From: Methylobacter luteus IMV-B-3098
GTDB taxonomy: Bacteria; Pseudomonadota; Gammaproteobacteria; Methylococcales; Methylomonadaceae
DNA length: 64,000 bases
Direction: 5' to 3'
NCBI RefSeq assembly: GCF_000427625.1
Contig: NZ_KE386569.1
Span: 125,376 to 189,375 of the forward strand
The position numbers were made by a program, and so were the translations under genes. Below are positions 17,376-27,666 of this stretch, piece after piece. A model generated the notes under the pieces. That model saw only the letters and a program-made list of their open reading frames with translations, had not been told where the DNA came from and searched no databases. Each line of letters starts with the position of its first letter. Positions within the stretch are counted from its first letter, which is position 1.

Positions 17376-18245
17376 ATGATTGATGTGAGTAACTTTTTAT
17401 CTTTCCAGGTTCATGGCGGTGGCGACCATGGCGGCGGCGTTGCGAATAGTGTGGCTGGCTTTCTCAGTTTTATCGAAGGGCTTTTAAGCAAAGAGCCGAC
17501 AGATATTTTTTCAGTCCTTATGCCTGGCTTGGCGGGCTTGCATAATATTCATCCGCTGTTGGTGCATTTTCCTATCGCATTTTTATCGGCATTTTTTGCT
17601 TTGGATTTAGTTGGCACGCTGGCAAAAAAAGCGCAATGGCGCACTGCCGCTAGTTGGCTTCTTTATTTTGGCACTGTCGCCACTGTGTTTGCAGTGATTT
17701 CCGGCTTTATGGCCGCTGATTCTGTAGCGCATGGGGAAAATGTGCATGATATTATGGAGCGTCTTGAACAGATTGGCATTGCTGCGCTGGTCATTGCTGT
17801 TCTGCTTTCGATTTGGCGCATTGCAAGCAGAGGTTTGATTCAGGGCGTGGCAAATGGTCTTTTTCTGACTTTGACTGCATTGCTTTGTAGCTTGATAGTA
17901 TTGGGCTCCGATCTGGGCGGACTGATGGTTTATAAGTACGGCGTGGGCGTTGAAGCTGTCACACAGCCGAAAGATGGTCACATGCATGGTCAGCAGGATG
18001 CTGAGGATGATCATGATCATGGCCATAAGCATGGTCAGGGGGATTCGGAAGATAGCCCAGCGCCCGCTTCTGAGCATACGGGAAGCAGTCATGCGCTCGA
18101 TCATGAGTATGCGGCAGATACCCCTGTGCATCATCACGAAGAGGCAGTGGCCGGCCATACGCACGATCAAGAGCATGCGACAGACAACCATGCGCACGAT
18201 CATAAGCATGCATCCGATGGCCATACCCACACTCACACGCATTGA
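17376..18245 (+). CDS. DUF2231-type membrane protein with His-rich C-terminal tail
   Basis: The 289-residue protein has a Gly/His patch near the N-terminus and about four hydrophobic segments between residues 60 and 190. The first follows [15 protein letters not shown], a stretch typical of DUF2231 membrane proteins, whose conserved His residues may bind a metal or heme. The last 93 residues or so form a hydrophilic tail with about 23 histidines, many as HxH with Asp and Glu between, which looks like a divalent-metal-binding extension. The tail follows the last hydrophobic segment. It lies alone between truA and trpF and ends in a good terminator. Function is unknown; zinc, nickel or cobalt handling is a guess. 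Confidence 0.75.
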   Translation: MIDVSNFLSFQVHGGGDHGGGVANSVAGFLSFIEGLLSKEPTDIFSVLMPGLAGLHNIHPLLVHFPIAFLSAFFALDLVGTLAKKAQWRTAASWLLYFGTVATVFAVISGFMAADSVAHGENVHDIMERLEQIGIAALVIAVLLSIWRIASRGLIQGVANGLFLTLTALLCSLIVLGSDLGGLMVYKYGVGVEAVTQPKDGHMHGQQDAEDDHDHGHKHGQGDSEDSPAPASEHTGSSHALDHEYAADTPVHHHEEAVAGHTHDQEHATDNHAHDHKHASDGHTHTHTH

Positions 18246-18268
18246 TCCTATTCTGCGTCATCAAACAT

Positions 18269-18294
18269 AAGGCTGGCTTATGTCAGCCTTTTTT
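18269..18294 (+). terminator. Rho-independent terminator after the DUF2231 gene
   Basis: GGCTGGC and GTCAGCC (one G-T pair) form a stem with a TTAT loop, followed by six T residues. It separates the membrane protein gene from trpF. Confidence 0.85.
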
Positions 18295-18406
18295 ATTGGA
18301 CTCGCGATTGTTTAATAACGAATTTTTTATATATTGCAGGCGCCACCAGCTCGGTTTTATGTTATTCTAGTCGGCTGGTTTTTTGAACAAATTCTCATAT
18401 CACTTT

Positions 18407-19033
18407 ATGCGAACTCGCGTTAAAATTTGCGGCTTTACCCGTGTTGAAGATGCCGTTTGTGCCGCTCAATTGAGCGTGGACGCGATTGGCCTGGTTTTCT
18501 ATCCACCCAGTCCAAGAAATGTTGATATCGAGCAGGCTGTTAAAATCGTCAATGCCTTGCCGGCATTCGTCTCCGTTGTGGCTTTGTTTGTCGATGAACA
18601 GGAAGCGAGGATACGTGAGGTTCTGGAACGGGTGCCGGTCGATTGCCTCCAGTTTCATGGCGATGAGCCAGCCGAGGCTTGTCGGATTTATGGTAAACGC
18701 TATATGAAAGCGGTCAGCATGCAGCAAGGCGTCAATATCCCGGCTCTGACGCAGCACTATCACGATGCGGCGGGATTGCTTCTGGATGCCTGGCATCCGG
18801 ATGCCAAAGGCGGAACGGGCAGTCGGTTTGACTGGGATTTGATTCCGCGGCAGTGCGCCTTGCCGATCGTGCTGGCAGGCGGACTGGCTGCGGAAAATGC
18901 AAAGCAGGCTGTACAGGCGGTAAGGCCGTATGCGCTCGATGTCAGCAGTGGCGTGGAGGCGGAGAAAGGGATTAAGGATGCGCTGAAAATGGCGGCATTT
19001 TTAAGAGCAGTTAATGAGGGTGACAAAAGTTAA
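18407..19033 (+). CDS. trpF: phosphoribosylanthranilate isomerase
   Basis: TrpF converts phosphoribosylanthranilate to carboxyphenylaminodeoxyribulose phosphate in tryptophan synthesis. From ATG 18407 the protein has 208 residues, the usual size; the TTG at 18383 adds eight residues before the conserved [10 protein letters not shown] and is unlikely. The (beta/alpha)8 signatures [39 protein letters not shown] and LDVSSGVE are present. It is monofunctional, not fused to trpC. It is followed by trpB after four bases, so trpF-trpB-trpA form one unit. Confidence 0.96.
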   Translation: MRTRVKICGFTRVEDAVCAAQLSVDAIGLVFYPPSPRNVDIEQAVKIVNALPAFVSVVALFVDEQEARIREVLERVPVDCLQFHGDEPAEACRIYGKRYMKAVSMQQGVNIPALTQHYHDAAGLLLDAWHPDAKGGTGSRFDWDLIPRQCALPIVLAGGLAAENAKQAVQAVRPYALDVSSGVEAEKGIKDALKMAAFLRAVNEGDKS

Positions 19034-19037
19034 TAAC

Positions 19038-20240
19038 ATGACAAAAAAATATAATATGCCCGATGAGCGGGGACATTTCGGCCCCTACGGCGGAATGTTT
19101 GTAGCAGAAACATTAATACCACCTATTCAGGAATTAAATGCAGCCTATCAGCAGTATTTAACAGACCCGGATTTCATTGCCGAGCTGGATGCCGATTTAA
19201 AATATTATGTCGGCCGTCCTTCGCCTTTGTATCATGCAGAACGCTGGAGCCGCGAGCTGGGCGGCGCGCAAATCTATTTGAAGCGCGAAGACCTCAATCA
19301 TACCGGTGCGCATAAGGTCAACAATACAATCGGTCAGGCATTGCTGGCCAAACGCATGGGCAAGACGCGCATCATCGCCGAGACCGGTGCCGGCCAGCAT
19401 GGTGTTGCGACAGCAACGGTCGCGGCACGGCTGGGGCTCGAGTGCGTGGTCTACATGGGCGCTGTCGACGTGGCGCGTCAGGCATTGAACGTTTACCGCA
19501 TGAAGCTCCTGGGCGCTAAAGTCGTCGCGGTCGAGTCCGGTTCAAAAACCCTCAAGGATGCACTGAACGAAGCCCTCCGGGATTGGGTTACCAACGTCGA
19601 CAATACTTTTTACATTATCGGCACCGTAGCAGGTCCGCATCCTTATCCGGCCATGGTCAGGGATTTCCAGGCCATTATCGGCCGCGAAGCCAAGCAGCAA
19701 TGCCAGGAAATGACCGGACGCCTGCCCGATGCGCTGGTCGCCTGCGTCGGTGGCGGCTCCAATGCCATCGGTCTGTTCTACCCGTTTATCGATGATGCTT
19801 CGGTCAAAATGTACGGTGTTGAAGCGGCCGGTGACGGCATCGAAACAGGCCGCCATTCCGCACCGTTATGCGCGGGACGTCCGGGCGTTTTACATGGCAA
19901 CCGCACGTATCTGATGGAAGATGACGACGGCGAAATCATCGAAACGCATTCGATTTCGGCGGGTCTGGATTATCCGGGCGTAGGTCCGGAGCATGCATGG
20001 CTCAAGGATACCGGCCGGGCGCAGTACGTCAATATTACCGATAATGAGGCTTTGGAAGGGTTTCATGCCCTGACACGCATGGAAGGCATTATTCCGGCAC
20101 TGGAGTCCAGCCATGCCATGGCCTATACCATGAAACTGGCCCCGACCATGAAAAAGGACGAAATCATCATTGTGAATCTGTCCGGTCGCGGTGATAAAGA
20201 CATGCATACGATGGCACAACGCGAGGGCATAGCACTGTGA
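19038..20240 (+). CDS. trpB: tryptophan synthase beta chain
   Basis: TrpB condenses indole with serine to make tryptophan, using PLP. The 400-residue protein has the PLP lysine at K93 in HTGAHKVNN, the glutamate motif [11 protein letters not shown], the phosphate loop GGGSNAIG and the C-terminal LSGRGDKD. The start is ATG 19038, four bases after trpF; an ATG-like upstream extension would overlap trpF. The stop overlaps the GTG start of trpA by four bases, implying coupled translation of the two subunits. Confidence 0.98.
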   Translation: MTKKYNMPDERGHFGPYGGMFVAETLIPPIQELNAAYQQYLTDPDFIAELDADLKYYVGRPSPLYHAERWSRELGGAQIYLKREDLNHTGAHKVNNTIGQALLAKRMGKTRIIAETGAGQHGVATATVAARLGLECVVYMGAVDVARQALNVYRMKLLGAKVVAVESGSKTLKDALNEALRDWVTNVDNTFYIIGTVAGPHPYPAMVRDFQAIIGREAKQQCQEMTGRLPDALVACVGGGSNAIGLFYPFIDDASVKMYGVEAAGDGIETGRHSAPLCAGRPGVLHGNRTYLMEDDDGEIIETHSISAGLDYPGVGPEHAWLKDTGRAQYVNITDNEALEGFHALTRMEGIIPALESSHAMAYTMKLAPTMKKDEIIIVNLSGRGDKDMHTMAQREGIAL

Positions 20241-21040
20241 GCCGATTAGCCGCTAAATTTGAAGAACTCTCTAAAGCCGGCCGCAAGGCTTTGATTCCGT
20301 TTATCACGGCCGGCGACCCGCATCCTGACTTTACTGTGCCTATGATGCACGCGATGGTTAAGGCCGGCGCCGATGTTATCGAGCTGGGCGTTCCATTTTC
20401 TGATCCGATGGCCGATGGGCCTGTTATCCAGCGGGCCAGCGAGCGCGCGCTGGTGCAGAAAATGAGCCTGCGCAAGACTTTAGCCCTGGCTGAGGAATTC
20501 AGAAAAACCGATACACACACACCTTTGGTATTGATGGGTTATTTAAATCCTATTGAAGCCATGGGTTATGAGGCTTTCGCCAATGCCGCGCAACAGGCCC
20601 AGATTGACGGCGTATTGACGGTCGATCTGCCGCCCGAGGAAGGCGAGGAATGCATGGGCCTGCTCAAGGCGCGCGGCATCGATCCGATTTTCCTGCTGGC
20701 GCCGAACAGCAGCGATGAGCGCATCAGAAAAATGGACGCCCTGGGCAGCGGATATCTTTACTATGTTTCCCTGAAAGGCGTCACCGGCGCAGGCCATCTG
20801 AATACGGCCGATGTTGAAAACAAGCTGAAGCAGATAAGGGCGAATACCCGTTTGCCGGTCGGTATCGGTTTCGGCGTCAAGGATGCTGAAACAGCCAAGA
20901 CTATCGCGGGGATAGGTGACGGCGTGGTCATCGGCAGTACGTTGATCAGTAAAATTGAAGCGAATCTACATGAACCCGAACGGGCTAAACATGAAATTGT
21001 TGAATTATTGTCAGCCATGCGTCAGGCAATGGACAGTTGA
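20237..21040 (+). CDS. trpA: tryptophan synthase alpha chain
   Basis: TrpA cleaves indole-glycerol phosphate and passes the indole to TrpB. The 267-residue protein has the catalytic residues E49 and D60 in [16 protein letters not shown], the phosphate-binding FGVKD and GSTLI segments, and [11 protein letters not shown]. It starts at GTG 20237 inside the trpB stop (GTGA overlap). After the stop lies a 13-bp hairpin without a T-run, then accD. Confidence 0.97.
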   Translation: MSRLAAKFEELSKAGRKALIPFITAGDPHPDFTVPMMHAMVKAGADVIELGVPFSDPMADGPVIQRASERALVQKMSLRKTLALAEEFRKTDTHTPLVLMGYLNPIEAMGYEAFANAAQQAQIDGVLTVDLPPEEGEECMGLLKARGIDPIFLLAPNSSDERIRKMDALGSGYLYYVSLKGVTGAGHLNTADVENKLKQIRANTRLPVGIGFGVKDAETAKTIAGIGDGVVIGSTLISKIEANLHEPERAKHEIVELLSAMRQAMDS

Positions 21041-21058
21041 GGCATAGTATAGAACGCA

Positions 21059-21090
21059 ATTACATCCGGTTGCTTATAACCGGATGTAAT
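21059..21090. repeat. 13-bp perfect hairpin between trpA and accD
   Basis: ATTACATCCGGTT and AACCGGATGTAAT form a perfect 13-bp stem around GCTTAT, 18 bases after trpA. It lacks a T-run, so it is not a textbook terminator. It may attenuate, terminate with Rho, or protect the trp mRNA 3' end. Confidence 0.65.
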
Positions 21091-21152
21091 GGTTTACCAC
21101 GAGCCGGTTTACCGTTGTAAGCATATGATGAAGCGCTACGGAGCGTATAGTA

Positions 21153-22133
21153 ATGAGTTGGTTTAAGAAATTAGTTCCTTCGACAATCAGAATAAACGGG
21201 TCGAACAAAAGAAATTCCGTGCCGGAAGGCTTGTGGAACAAGTGCCCCAGTTGTAATGCGATTCTTTACAATATTGAGCTGGAGAGAAACTTCAGTGTCT
21301 GTCCGAAATGCGAACATCATTTGCGCATTTCGGCCAGAGCGCGCCTGAATATGTTTCTGGATGAGGAAGGGCGTGAAGAAATCGGCAAGAATGTGAAGCC
21401 TACCGATCCTCTAAAGTTCAAAGACAGCAAGAAATACAAGGACCGGATTGCGCAAGCGCAAAAACAAACCAAGGAAAGCGACGCGATGGTGGTCATGAAA
21501 GGCAAGCTGAAGGGCAAGGACATTGTTGTTGCGGCCTTCGACTTCAATTTCATGGGCGGCTCGATGGGCTCTGTTGTCGGCGAGCGATTTGTCCGCGGCA
21601 TCAATACGAGTCTTGCGCTGGGTGCGCCTTTTGTAGTCTTTACAGCCAGCGGCGGGGCGCGCATGCAGGAATCATTATTTTCATTATTCCAGATGGCAAA
21701 AACCAGCGCCGCATTAACGAAATTGTCCGAAGCCGGCATTCCTTACATTTCCTTTATGACCGATCCCACTATGGGCGGTGTGTCGGCCAGTCTAGCCATG
21801 CTGGGCGATATTAACGTGGCCGAACCCAAGGCGCTGATCGGTTTCGCGGGGCCTCGCGTCATAGAGCAGACCGTCCGCGAGAAATTGCCCGAAGGTTTTC
21901 AGCGCAGTGAGTTTTTACAGGAACATGGCGCTATCGACATGATCATAGACAGACGTGAGATGCGCGATAAAATAGCCAGCATTTTATCCATGCTGATGGC
22001 AGGCAGGGTAGAGACAGAAACAGAAGCACTGATCGAGTCAGTAGTAGACGTATTTGCCCCGATTGAATCGGTAGCAGCCATTGCCGAAACCGAAGAATTT
22101 GCCGATAGCCCCCAATCCGAGCTGGACGCGTAA
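21153..22133 (+). CDS. accD: acetyl-CoA carboxylase carboxyltransferase subunit beta
   Basis: AccD is the beta half of the carboxyltransferase that makes malonyl-CoA for fatty acid synthesis; it pairs with AccA, which is not in this window. The 326-residue protein has the N-terminal zinc ribbon C31, C34, C50 and C53, followed by the crotonase-like carboxyltransferase fold with [25 protein letters not shown] and [15 protein letters not shown]. The C-terminal 30 residues are acidic and variable. Its place between trpA and folC is the standard gammaproteobacterial order. Confidence 0.97.
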   Translation: MSWFKKLVPSTIRINGSNKRNSVPEGLWNKCPSCNAILYNIELERNFSVCPKCEHHLRISARARLNMFLDEEGREEIGKNVKPTDPLKFKDSKKYKDRIAQAQKQTKESDAMVVMKGKLKGKDIVVAAFDFNFMGGSMGSVVGERFVRGINTSLALGAPFVVFTASGGARMQESLFSLFQMAKTSAALTKLSEAGIPYISFMTDPTMGGVSASLAMLGDINVAEPKALIGFAGPRVIEQTVREKLPEGFQRSEFLQEHGAIDMIIDRREMRDKIASILSMLMAGRVETETEALIESVVDVFAPIESVAAIAETEEFADSPQSELDA

Positions 22134-22171
22134 TTCCCTTATGCCTATCAGTATTCAGGCATTATCAGTTA

Positions 22172-23443
22172 ATGATGCATTTTGATTCGTTACAAGGCTG
22201 GCTGACCTGGCAAGAAAGCTTACATCCGCTGACAATAGACTTGGGATTGGAACGGGCAGCACGGGTTTTTCATGCCCTTAATCCCGATGGAGTTAAACCT
22301 CCGACCATTACAGTTGCTGGCACTAACGGCAAAGGCTCGTGTATCGCTTATCTTGAAGCCATCTACAGAGCCCAGGGCTATCGCGTCGGTGCGTATACTT
22401 CTCCGCACATTCTGAAGTATAACGAAAGAATCAAGATAGACGGTAAACCGATATCGGATGAGTTGATTTGTGAGGCTTTTTCCAGGATCGAATCGGTTCG
22501 CGGCGATATCTCGTTAAGTTATTTTGAATTTGGCACCCTGGCGGCGCTGGATATATTCCGGCGTTCGGAGTTGGATATCCAATTGCTCGAAGTCGGCCTG
22601 GGCGGACGTCTGGATGCAGTCAATATTATCAATCCCAACGTGGCTCTGATAACGAGTATCTGTATTGATCATGTCGATTGGCTCGGCGAAACCCGCGAAG
22701 CTATCGGCAGGGAAAAAGCCGGCATTTTCCGGGTCGCTACGCCCGCTATAGTCGGTGACCCCGAGCCGCCGGCATCCTTGGTGCAGGTCGCTGCCGACGA
22801 GCAGGCGCGGCTCTATTGCCTGGGCAAGGATTTTGGCTATAAAAAACAGGCAACGGGGTGGGACTGGTTTGCAGGCGACCGGCAACTGACCCAATTACCC
22901 GAACCGGGCTTAAAAGGCGAGCATCAGTTTCGTAATGCGTCATCGGTTATCTTGGCAGTAGCCGAAATGGCTGAAATTTTACCTGTCAGTGAAGCATCAA
23001 TTCGGCACGGGCTGGAGAAAGTCCAATTAGCCGGCCGGTTCCAATTGATCGATGACCAAATTCCAGTGCTGCTGGATGTGGGTCACAACCCTCAGGCGGT
23101 AAGAACGCTGGCTGATTATGTGGCCGCGACGTTTCCCGGCAGGCGCATACATGCCGTTTTTTCAATGATGAAAGATAAAGACATCGCCGGTGTGATTGAA
23201 ATCATGCATCCGGTGGTCTTTGACTGGTTTTTTGCGCCTTTAGCCAATCCCCGTGCGGCTACGGAAACGCTTATGCGTGAGATTTTCGCGCAAAGTTCAG
23301 TGTCTAATGTATTTTTCGGTTTTAACGGTTTTTCCGACGCATTCGCTGCTGCAAAAAACCAGTCCCAGGAAGGCGATCTGCTGCTGGTTTTTGGATCGTT
23401 TTTTCTGGTATCTGATTGCCTGGCTGAATTTGAAAAAAGGTGA
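22172..23443 (+). CDS. folC: bifunctional folylpolyglutamate / dihydrofolate synthase
   Basis: FolC adds glutamate to dihydropteroate and then to folates, using ATP. The 423-residue protein is a Mur-ligase-family enzyme: the P-loop TVAGTNGKGS, the folate-binding region YTSPHILKYNERI, LEVGLGGRLDAVN and DHVDWLGETREAIGREKAG are all present. The C-terminal domain begins near LLDVGHNPQA. ATG 22172 and 22175 are adjacent candidates, both with a poor ribosome site. It is followed by dedD after nine bases. Confidence 0.96.
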   Translation: MMHFDSLQGWLTWQESLHPLTIDLGLERAARVFHALNPDGVKPPTITVAGTNGKGSCIAYLEAIYRAQGYRVGAYTSPHILKYNERIKIDGKPISDELICEAFSRIESVRGDISLSYFEFGTLAALDIFRRSELDIQLLEVGLGGRLDAVNIINPNVALITSICIDHVDWLGETREAIGREKAGIFRVATPAIVGDPEPPASLVQVAADEQARLYCLGKDFGYKKQATGWDWFAGDRQLTQLPEPGLKGEHQFRNASSVILAVAEMAEILPVSEASIRHGLEKVQLAGRFQLIDDQIPVLLDVGHNPQAVRTLADYVAATFPGRRIHAVFSMMKDKDIAGVIEIMHPVVFDWFFAPLANPRAATETLMREIFAQSSVSNVFFGFNGFSDAFAAAKNQSQEGDLLLVFGSFFLVSDCLAEFEKR

Positions 23444-23452
23444 GTTGATAAA

Positions 23453-24274
23453 ATGGATCAAGAGTTAAAACAACGATTAATCGGTGCGGTAGTTGTAACG
23501 GCGCTGGCTGCCATTTTTATTCCTATGCTGTTTGATGATCCTGTCGATAATAGCGGTCAAGTCGTCAGCGAATTGATTATTCCCGAGGCGCCGATTGTCG
23601 AAGAAAATGCGGATAGATTGCCCGCTAATGCCGAGCAGGTTCTGAATCCAGCGAAGGATGAATCTTCAAGCGCTGAGAATGCTGCTTATCCTGACAGACC
23701 TCTCAATGAAACAGAAATTGCCCAGGCTGAATTGAGTCAGGAAGAACTGAATTATCCTGGCCCTGCGGATGCTGAAGGCGCGCAGGAGTTTGGAATCGTA
23801 GAAGAGGCCGCGCAAGTGGTCGAGGAACCGATAGAAGCCGGTCCCCAAGTCATGCCGGAGAAAACGCATCACGAGAAACCAGTCGATGCTAAAGCGCCGG
23901 TTGTGGCTAAGAAGCCTGTGAGAGAGTCAAAAACGGTTGCCGCAAAATCAATGCATGGAGAGACAGTCCATGAAAAACCGATAGAAACAAATAAACCCGC
24001 TGAACCGCAAAAAGCCGCGCCTGCGAAATCAGGTGTTGGTCTGACGCGCTGGTACATACGTGCGGGAAGTTTCAGTCGCGAAGAAAACGCCACGACACTG
24101 TGGACTGAATTACGTAAACAAGGTTTTCCCGTGTCACTGGAAACTGCTCAGGTTAACGGAAAAACTTTATACCGCCTCAAAGTCGGTCCCGAGCTGGATC
24201 AAAAACGCGCTATAGCCATGCAGGAAAAATTGAATAAGCAAAATAAGATCAAGTCCATTCTGGTCTCAGAGTGA
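23453..24274 (+). CDS. dedD: SPOR-domain cell division protein DedD-like
   Basis: The 273-residue bitopic inner-membrane protein has one membrane segment (about residues 10-27), a long periplasmic linker rich in Ala, Glu, Pro and Lys (about 30-195), and a C-terminal SPOR domain (about 196-273; WYIRAGSFSREENA and YRLKVGPELD). SPOR domains bind denuded glycan strands at the septum, so the protein is expected at the division site. Gene order folC-dedD-cvpA-purF is conserved in gammaproteobacteria. The linker is low-complexity and longer than in E. coli DedD. Confidence 0.92.
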   Translation: MDQELKQRLIGAVVVTALAAIFIPMLFDDPVDNSGQVVSELIIPEAPIVEENADRLPANAEQVLNPAKDESSSAENAAYPDRPLNETEIAQAELSQEELNYPGPADAEGAQEFGIVEEAAQVVEEPIEAGPQVMPEKTHHEKPVDAKAPVVAKKPVRESKTVAAKSMHGETVHEKPIETNKPAEPQKAAPAKSGVGLTRWYIRAGSFSREENATTLWTELRKQGFPVSLETAQVNGKTLYRLKVGPELDQKRAIAMQEKLNKQNKIKSILVSE

Positions 24275-24308
24275 GACTGACTGAAACGCAGATAAAGCGG
24301 GCAGGCGT

Positions 24309-24803
24309 ATGATCTGGGTGGACTTTGTCATTATTGGCCTCGTTTTTATTTATCTGGTCATAGGCTTGATACGCGGTTTTGGCAAGGAAGCGTTTTCATT
24401 AGTGTTCTGGGTTTTGGCAGTCTGGGTGGGCTTGAATTTCAGTCGTGAGTTTTCGCGTTTTCTGGGGCCGGCTATCAGCTACCCGTTAGCCAGAATCGCC
24501 GTATCGTTTGTATGCCTGTTGGTGATCACGCTGATTCTCGGTGCCCTGATCAGCTTTTTATTGGGAGAAGAATCAGTTAATAATAACGGATTAACCGTTA
24601 GCGATCGATTTCTCGGCATGATTTTTGGCTTTGTCCGAGGGTTGGTTGTTGTCGCGGTCATGATCATGCTGGCAGGGCTGACATCGTTGCCGGAAGATTC
24701 CTGGTGGAAAGAATCTCAATTTATTCCACCTTTTCAATCGCTCGCGCTTTGGCTGCGGGATCATAACCCGTCAGGTGTGGCAGGTTATATTAATTATCAT
24801 TAA
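24309..24803 (+). CDS. cvpA: CvpA family inner-membrane protein
   Basis: This 164-residue protein has four hydrophobic segments (about 3-22, 28-48, 62-86 and 98-122) and the family stretch GLIRGFGKEAFSLVFWVLAVW. CvpA is named for its requirement in colicin V production and is linked to envelope homeostasis; its mechanism is not settled. It lies directly before purF, as in E. coli, with which it is usually co-transcribed (27 bases between the genes). Confidence 0.93.
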   Translation: MIWVDFVIIGLVFIYLVIGLIRGFGKEAFSLVFWVLAVWVGLNFSREFSRFLGPAISYPLARIAVSFVCLLVITLILGALISFLLGEESVNNNGLTVSDRFLGMIFGFVRGLVVVAVMIMLAGLTSLPEDSWWKESQFIPPFQSLALWLRDHNPSGVAGYINYH

Positions 24804-24830
24804 TATTTGTAAGGATCAGGTTAAAAAAGA

Positions 24831-26339
24831 ATGTGTGGTATTGCTGCTATCGTTTCACATCAAGCTGTTAATCAGGAATTATATGATGCCTTAACAGTTT
24901 TGCAACATCGAGGCCAGGATGCCGCAGGAATCGTCACTTGTGAGAAAGGGCGACTGCATTTGCGCAAAGAGAACGGGCTGGCGCGGGATGTTTTTAACAA
25001 TGACCAGATGATGAGACTAAGGGGCAATATGGGCATTGCCCATGTACGTTATCCTACGGCCGGCTGTACCAGTTCCGCCGAAGCTCAGCCTTTCTACGTG
25101 AACTCTCCTTTCGGTTTGACGCTGGCGCATAATGGCAATCTGACTAACACCGAAGAGTTGAAAAAAGCCTTGTTTGTCGAAGACCAGCGCCATATTAATA
25201 CCGACTCCGATTCCGAGGTTCTGCTAAATGTTTTTGCCCATGAGTTACAAACATTGGGTAAATTGCAATTAAGCGTGGATGATGTGTTTGCGGCCGTATC
25301 GGGCGTACACCGGCGCTGCCGAGGCGCTTATGCGGTTGTAATTATGATTGCCGGGTTTGGGGTTCTGGGCTTCAGGGACCCGCATGGTATCCGGCCTGTG
25401 GTGTTTGGTGAAAGGAAGTCTGACCAGGGGTCGGAATTCATGATTGCTTCGGAAAGTGTGGCATTGGATGTACTCGGCTTTGAACTGATCAGAGACCTTG
25501 AGCCCGGCGAAGCCGTATTTATCGAGGAGTCAGGCGTATTGCACACTAAACAGTGTGCCGATACGGTCGATCACTGTCCTTGTATTTTTGAGTATGTGTA
25601 TTTCGCCCGTCCTGATTCCATCATTGATGATATCTCCGTCTATAAGGCCCGTTTGCGTATGGGCGAGAAACTGGCTGCAAAAGTGCTGCGCGAATGGCCG
25701 GATCATGATATTGATGTCGTCATCCCGATTCCCGATACCAGTCGCACGGCCGCTTTGCAGATGGCCAATGTGCTCGGCGTCAAGTTCCGCGAAGGCTTCA
25801 TGAAAAACCGCTATATCGGCCGGACTTTTATCATGCCCGGTCAGAAGATGCGGCAAAAATCGGTCAGGCAAAAGTTAAACGCCATAGGTCTGGAGTTCGA
25901 AGGCAAGAATGTATTGCTGGTTGACGATTCGGTCGTCAGGGGCACGACTTCCGAGCAGATTATCCAGATGGCCCGGGATGCCGGCGCCAGAAAAGTTTAT
26001 TTTGCGTCCGCGGCGCCGCCTGTTCGCTATCCGAATGTTTACGGCATCGATATGCCGGCCGCTCACGAACTGATCGCGCATAATCGTTCCGAGGAAGAGG
26101 TATGCGCAGCGATCGGGGCCGACCGCATGATTTATCAGGATTTAGGCGATTTGATCGATGCCGTCCGCAAAGGAAATCCGAACATCAAGCATTTCGACAC
26201 TTCATGTTTCAGCAATGAATACATTACCGGCGATATCGATGAGGCCTATCTGGAGCGCATTGAAGCTCAGCGTAACGATAGTGCGCAGGCAGAACGCAAT
26301 TCGCAGAATTTTATTATCGAAATGCAGAATTGCGGTTGA
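24831..26339 (+). CDS. purF: amidophosphoribosyltransferase
   Basis: PurF starts purine synthesis by making phosphoribosylamine from PRPP and glutamine. The 502-residue protein has the N-terminal nucleophile glutaminase, in which C2 becomes the catalytic residue after Met removal ([11 protein letters not shown]), with no propeptide. The C-terminal phosphoribosyltransferase domain has the PRPP motif [13 protein letters not shown]. In E. coli its operon is controlled by PurR; I did not identify an operator here. Confidence 0.97.
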   Translation: MCGIAAIVSHQAVNQELYDALTVLQHRGQDAAGIVTCEKGRLHLRKENGLARDVFNNDQMMRLRGNMGIAHVRYPTAGCTSSAEAQPFYVNSPFGLTLAHNGNLTNTEELKKALFVEDQRHINTDSDSEVLLNVFAHELQTLGKLQLSVDDVFAAVSGVHRRCRGAYAVVIMIAGFGVLGFRDPHGIRPVVFGERKSDQGSEFMIASESVALDVLGFELIRDLEPGEAVFIEESGVLHTKQCADTVDHCPCIFEYVYFARPDSIIDDISVYKARLRMGEKLAAKVLREWPDHDIDVVIPIPDTSRTAALQMANVLGVKFREGFMKNRYIGRTFIMPGQKMRQKSVRQKLNAIGLEFEGKNVLLVDDSVVRGTTSEQIIQMARDAGARKVYFASAAPPVRYPNVYGIDMPAAHELIAHNRSEEEVCAAIGADRMIYQDLGDLIDAVRKGNPNIKHFDTSCFSNEYITGDIDEAYLERIEAQRNDSAQAERNSQNFIIEMQNCG

Positions 26340-26406
26340 GGCACAACAAGGTGCGGAACGCTCATTGATCGAGATCTCTTTTTTCTTCTTAATAAATTAA
26401 AAAACG

Positions 26407-27594
26407 ATGAAAGACATTAACTGGAACGAATATTCTCTGGAAACTCAGGCCATAAGAGCAGGGCACAGGCGGACTCATGAAGATGAGCACAGCATGCCGA
26501 TTTTCGCCACGTCCAGTTATGTCTTCGACAGCGCCGAAGAAGCGGCTTTGCGCTTTACCGGCCAAAAGGCCGGCAATATCTATTCGCGTTTCACGAATCC
26601 GACCGTCAATGCCTTTCAGGAACGGCTTGCGCTGATGGAGAAAGGCGAGCGTTGTCTGGCTTTTGCGTCGGGTATGGCGGCCATCATGGCGGTCGGCATG
26701 GGCTTGTTGAAAGCCGGCGATCATGTCGTCTGTTCGCGTAGCGTCTTCGGCAATACCGTGCTGATGTTCCAGAATTATTTCGGCAAGTTTGGCGTCGAGA
26801 CCGATTTCGTGGAACTGACCGATCTGGCGGCTTGGGAATCGGCCATCAAACCAAATACACGCTTTCTATTCCTGGAAACGCCATCCAATCCGCTGATCGA
26901 AATCGCCGATATCGAACGCATCGCCGCAATCGCGCATAACCACGGCTGTTTGCTGGTTGTCGACAATGTTTTCTGTACGCCGGTGCTGCAAAAACCTCTG
27001 GCATTGGGCGCCGATATTGTTGTGCATTCGGCAACCAAATACATAGACGGACAGGGGCGCTGCGTCGGCGGCGCCGTCGTGGCCAGCGAGGAACTGATCG
27101 AGAAGCATATCTATCCCTATCTGCGCACGGGCGGCTCGACCATGAGCCCGTTCAACGCCTGGGTATTTTTATCGGGCCTGGAAACGCTGGCTGTCAGAAT
27201 GAAAGCGCACTGCGACAGCGCTTTCGAACTGGCCAAATGGCTGGAGCAGCAGCCGGGCGTCGCCAAAGTTCACTATCCCGGCCTGACATCCCATGCTCAG
27301 CATGAATTGGCCAGGCGCCAGCAGGCGCACTTCGGCGCTGTAGTCAGTTTTGAACTGAACGGCGGCAAGGAGCAGGCCTGGCGGTTGATCGATTCCACCA
27401 AAATGCTGTCGATTACCGCCAATCTGGGCGATGTCAAGACCACCATCACGCATCCGGCCTCGACCACTCATGGCCGGTTGGCGCCGGAAGTTCGCGCCGC
27501 GGCCGGTATTAAGGATGGACTGGTTCGGGTTTCCGTAGGCCTCGAAAATATTGATGATATTAAAAACGACCTGTTAAGAGGTCTGGAAAGCTAG
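26407..27594 (+). CDS. metZ: O-succinylhomoserine sulfhydrylase
   Basis: MetZ makes homocysteine directly from O-succinylhomoserine and sulfide in methionine synthesis, bypassing cystathionine. The 395-residue PLP enzyme of the Cys/Met metabolism family has its Schiff-base lysine at K211 in HSATKYIDGQGR; YSRFTNPTVNAFQERL, ASGMAAIMAV and SLGDVKTTITHPASTTH-like blocks are present (here with NLGDVKT). The DGQGR after the lysine and its place after purF, as in Pseudomonas, favour MetZ over MetB. It converges on a thioesterase gene, with a hairpin between. Confidence 0.93.
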   Translation: MKDINWNEYSLETQAIRAGHRRTHEDEHSMPIFATSSYVFDSAEEAALRFTGQKAGNIYSRFTNPTVNAFQERLALMEKGERCLAFASGMAAIMAVGMGLLKAGDHVVCSRSVFGNTVLMFQNYFGKFGVETDFVELTDLAAWESAIKPNTRFLFLETPSNPLIEIADIERIAAIAHNHGCLLVVDNVFCTPVLQKPLALGADIVVHSATKYIDGQGRCVGGAVVASEELIEKHIYPYLRTGGSTMSPFNAWVFLSGLETLAVRMKAHCDSAFELAKWLEQQPGVAKVHYPGLTSHAQHELARRQQAHFGAVVSFELNGGKEQAWRLIDSTKMLSITANLGDVKTTITHPASTTHGRLAPEVRAAAGIKDGLVRVSVGLENIDDIKNDLLRGLES

Positions 27595-27632
27595 GCAAGA
27601 AAGGCCGTATTCAGATACGAGGCCGAATAAGT

Positions 27633-27666
27633 CCTGATCCGTTGCATGAACCTGTAACGGATCAGG
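27633..27666. repeat. 11-bp perfect inverted repeat between convergent genes
   Basis: CCTGATCCGTT and AACGGATCAGG enclose a 12-base loop, 38 bases after metZ and touching the stop codon of the minus-strand thioesterase gene. No T-run follows on either strand. It may serve both convergent genes as a terminator. Confidence 0.6.

Noticed and set aside
18001-18242. Short tandem repeats suggesting CRISPR or a minisatellite in the DUF2231 tail
   Set aside because: The repeats are irregular, 6-12 bases long and in frame with HxH coding; there are no spacers.
17959-18264. Frames rich in His or Met across the DUF2231 tail
   Set aside because: Repeated CAT/GAT codons keep other frames open; the repeats are explained by the His-rich tail on the plus strand.
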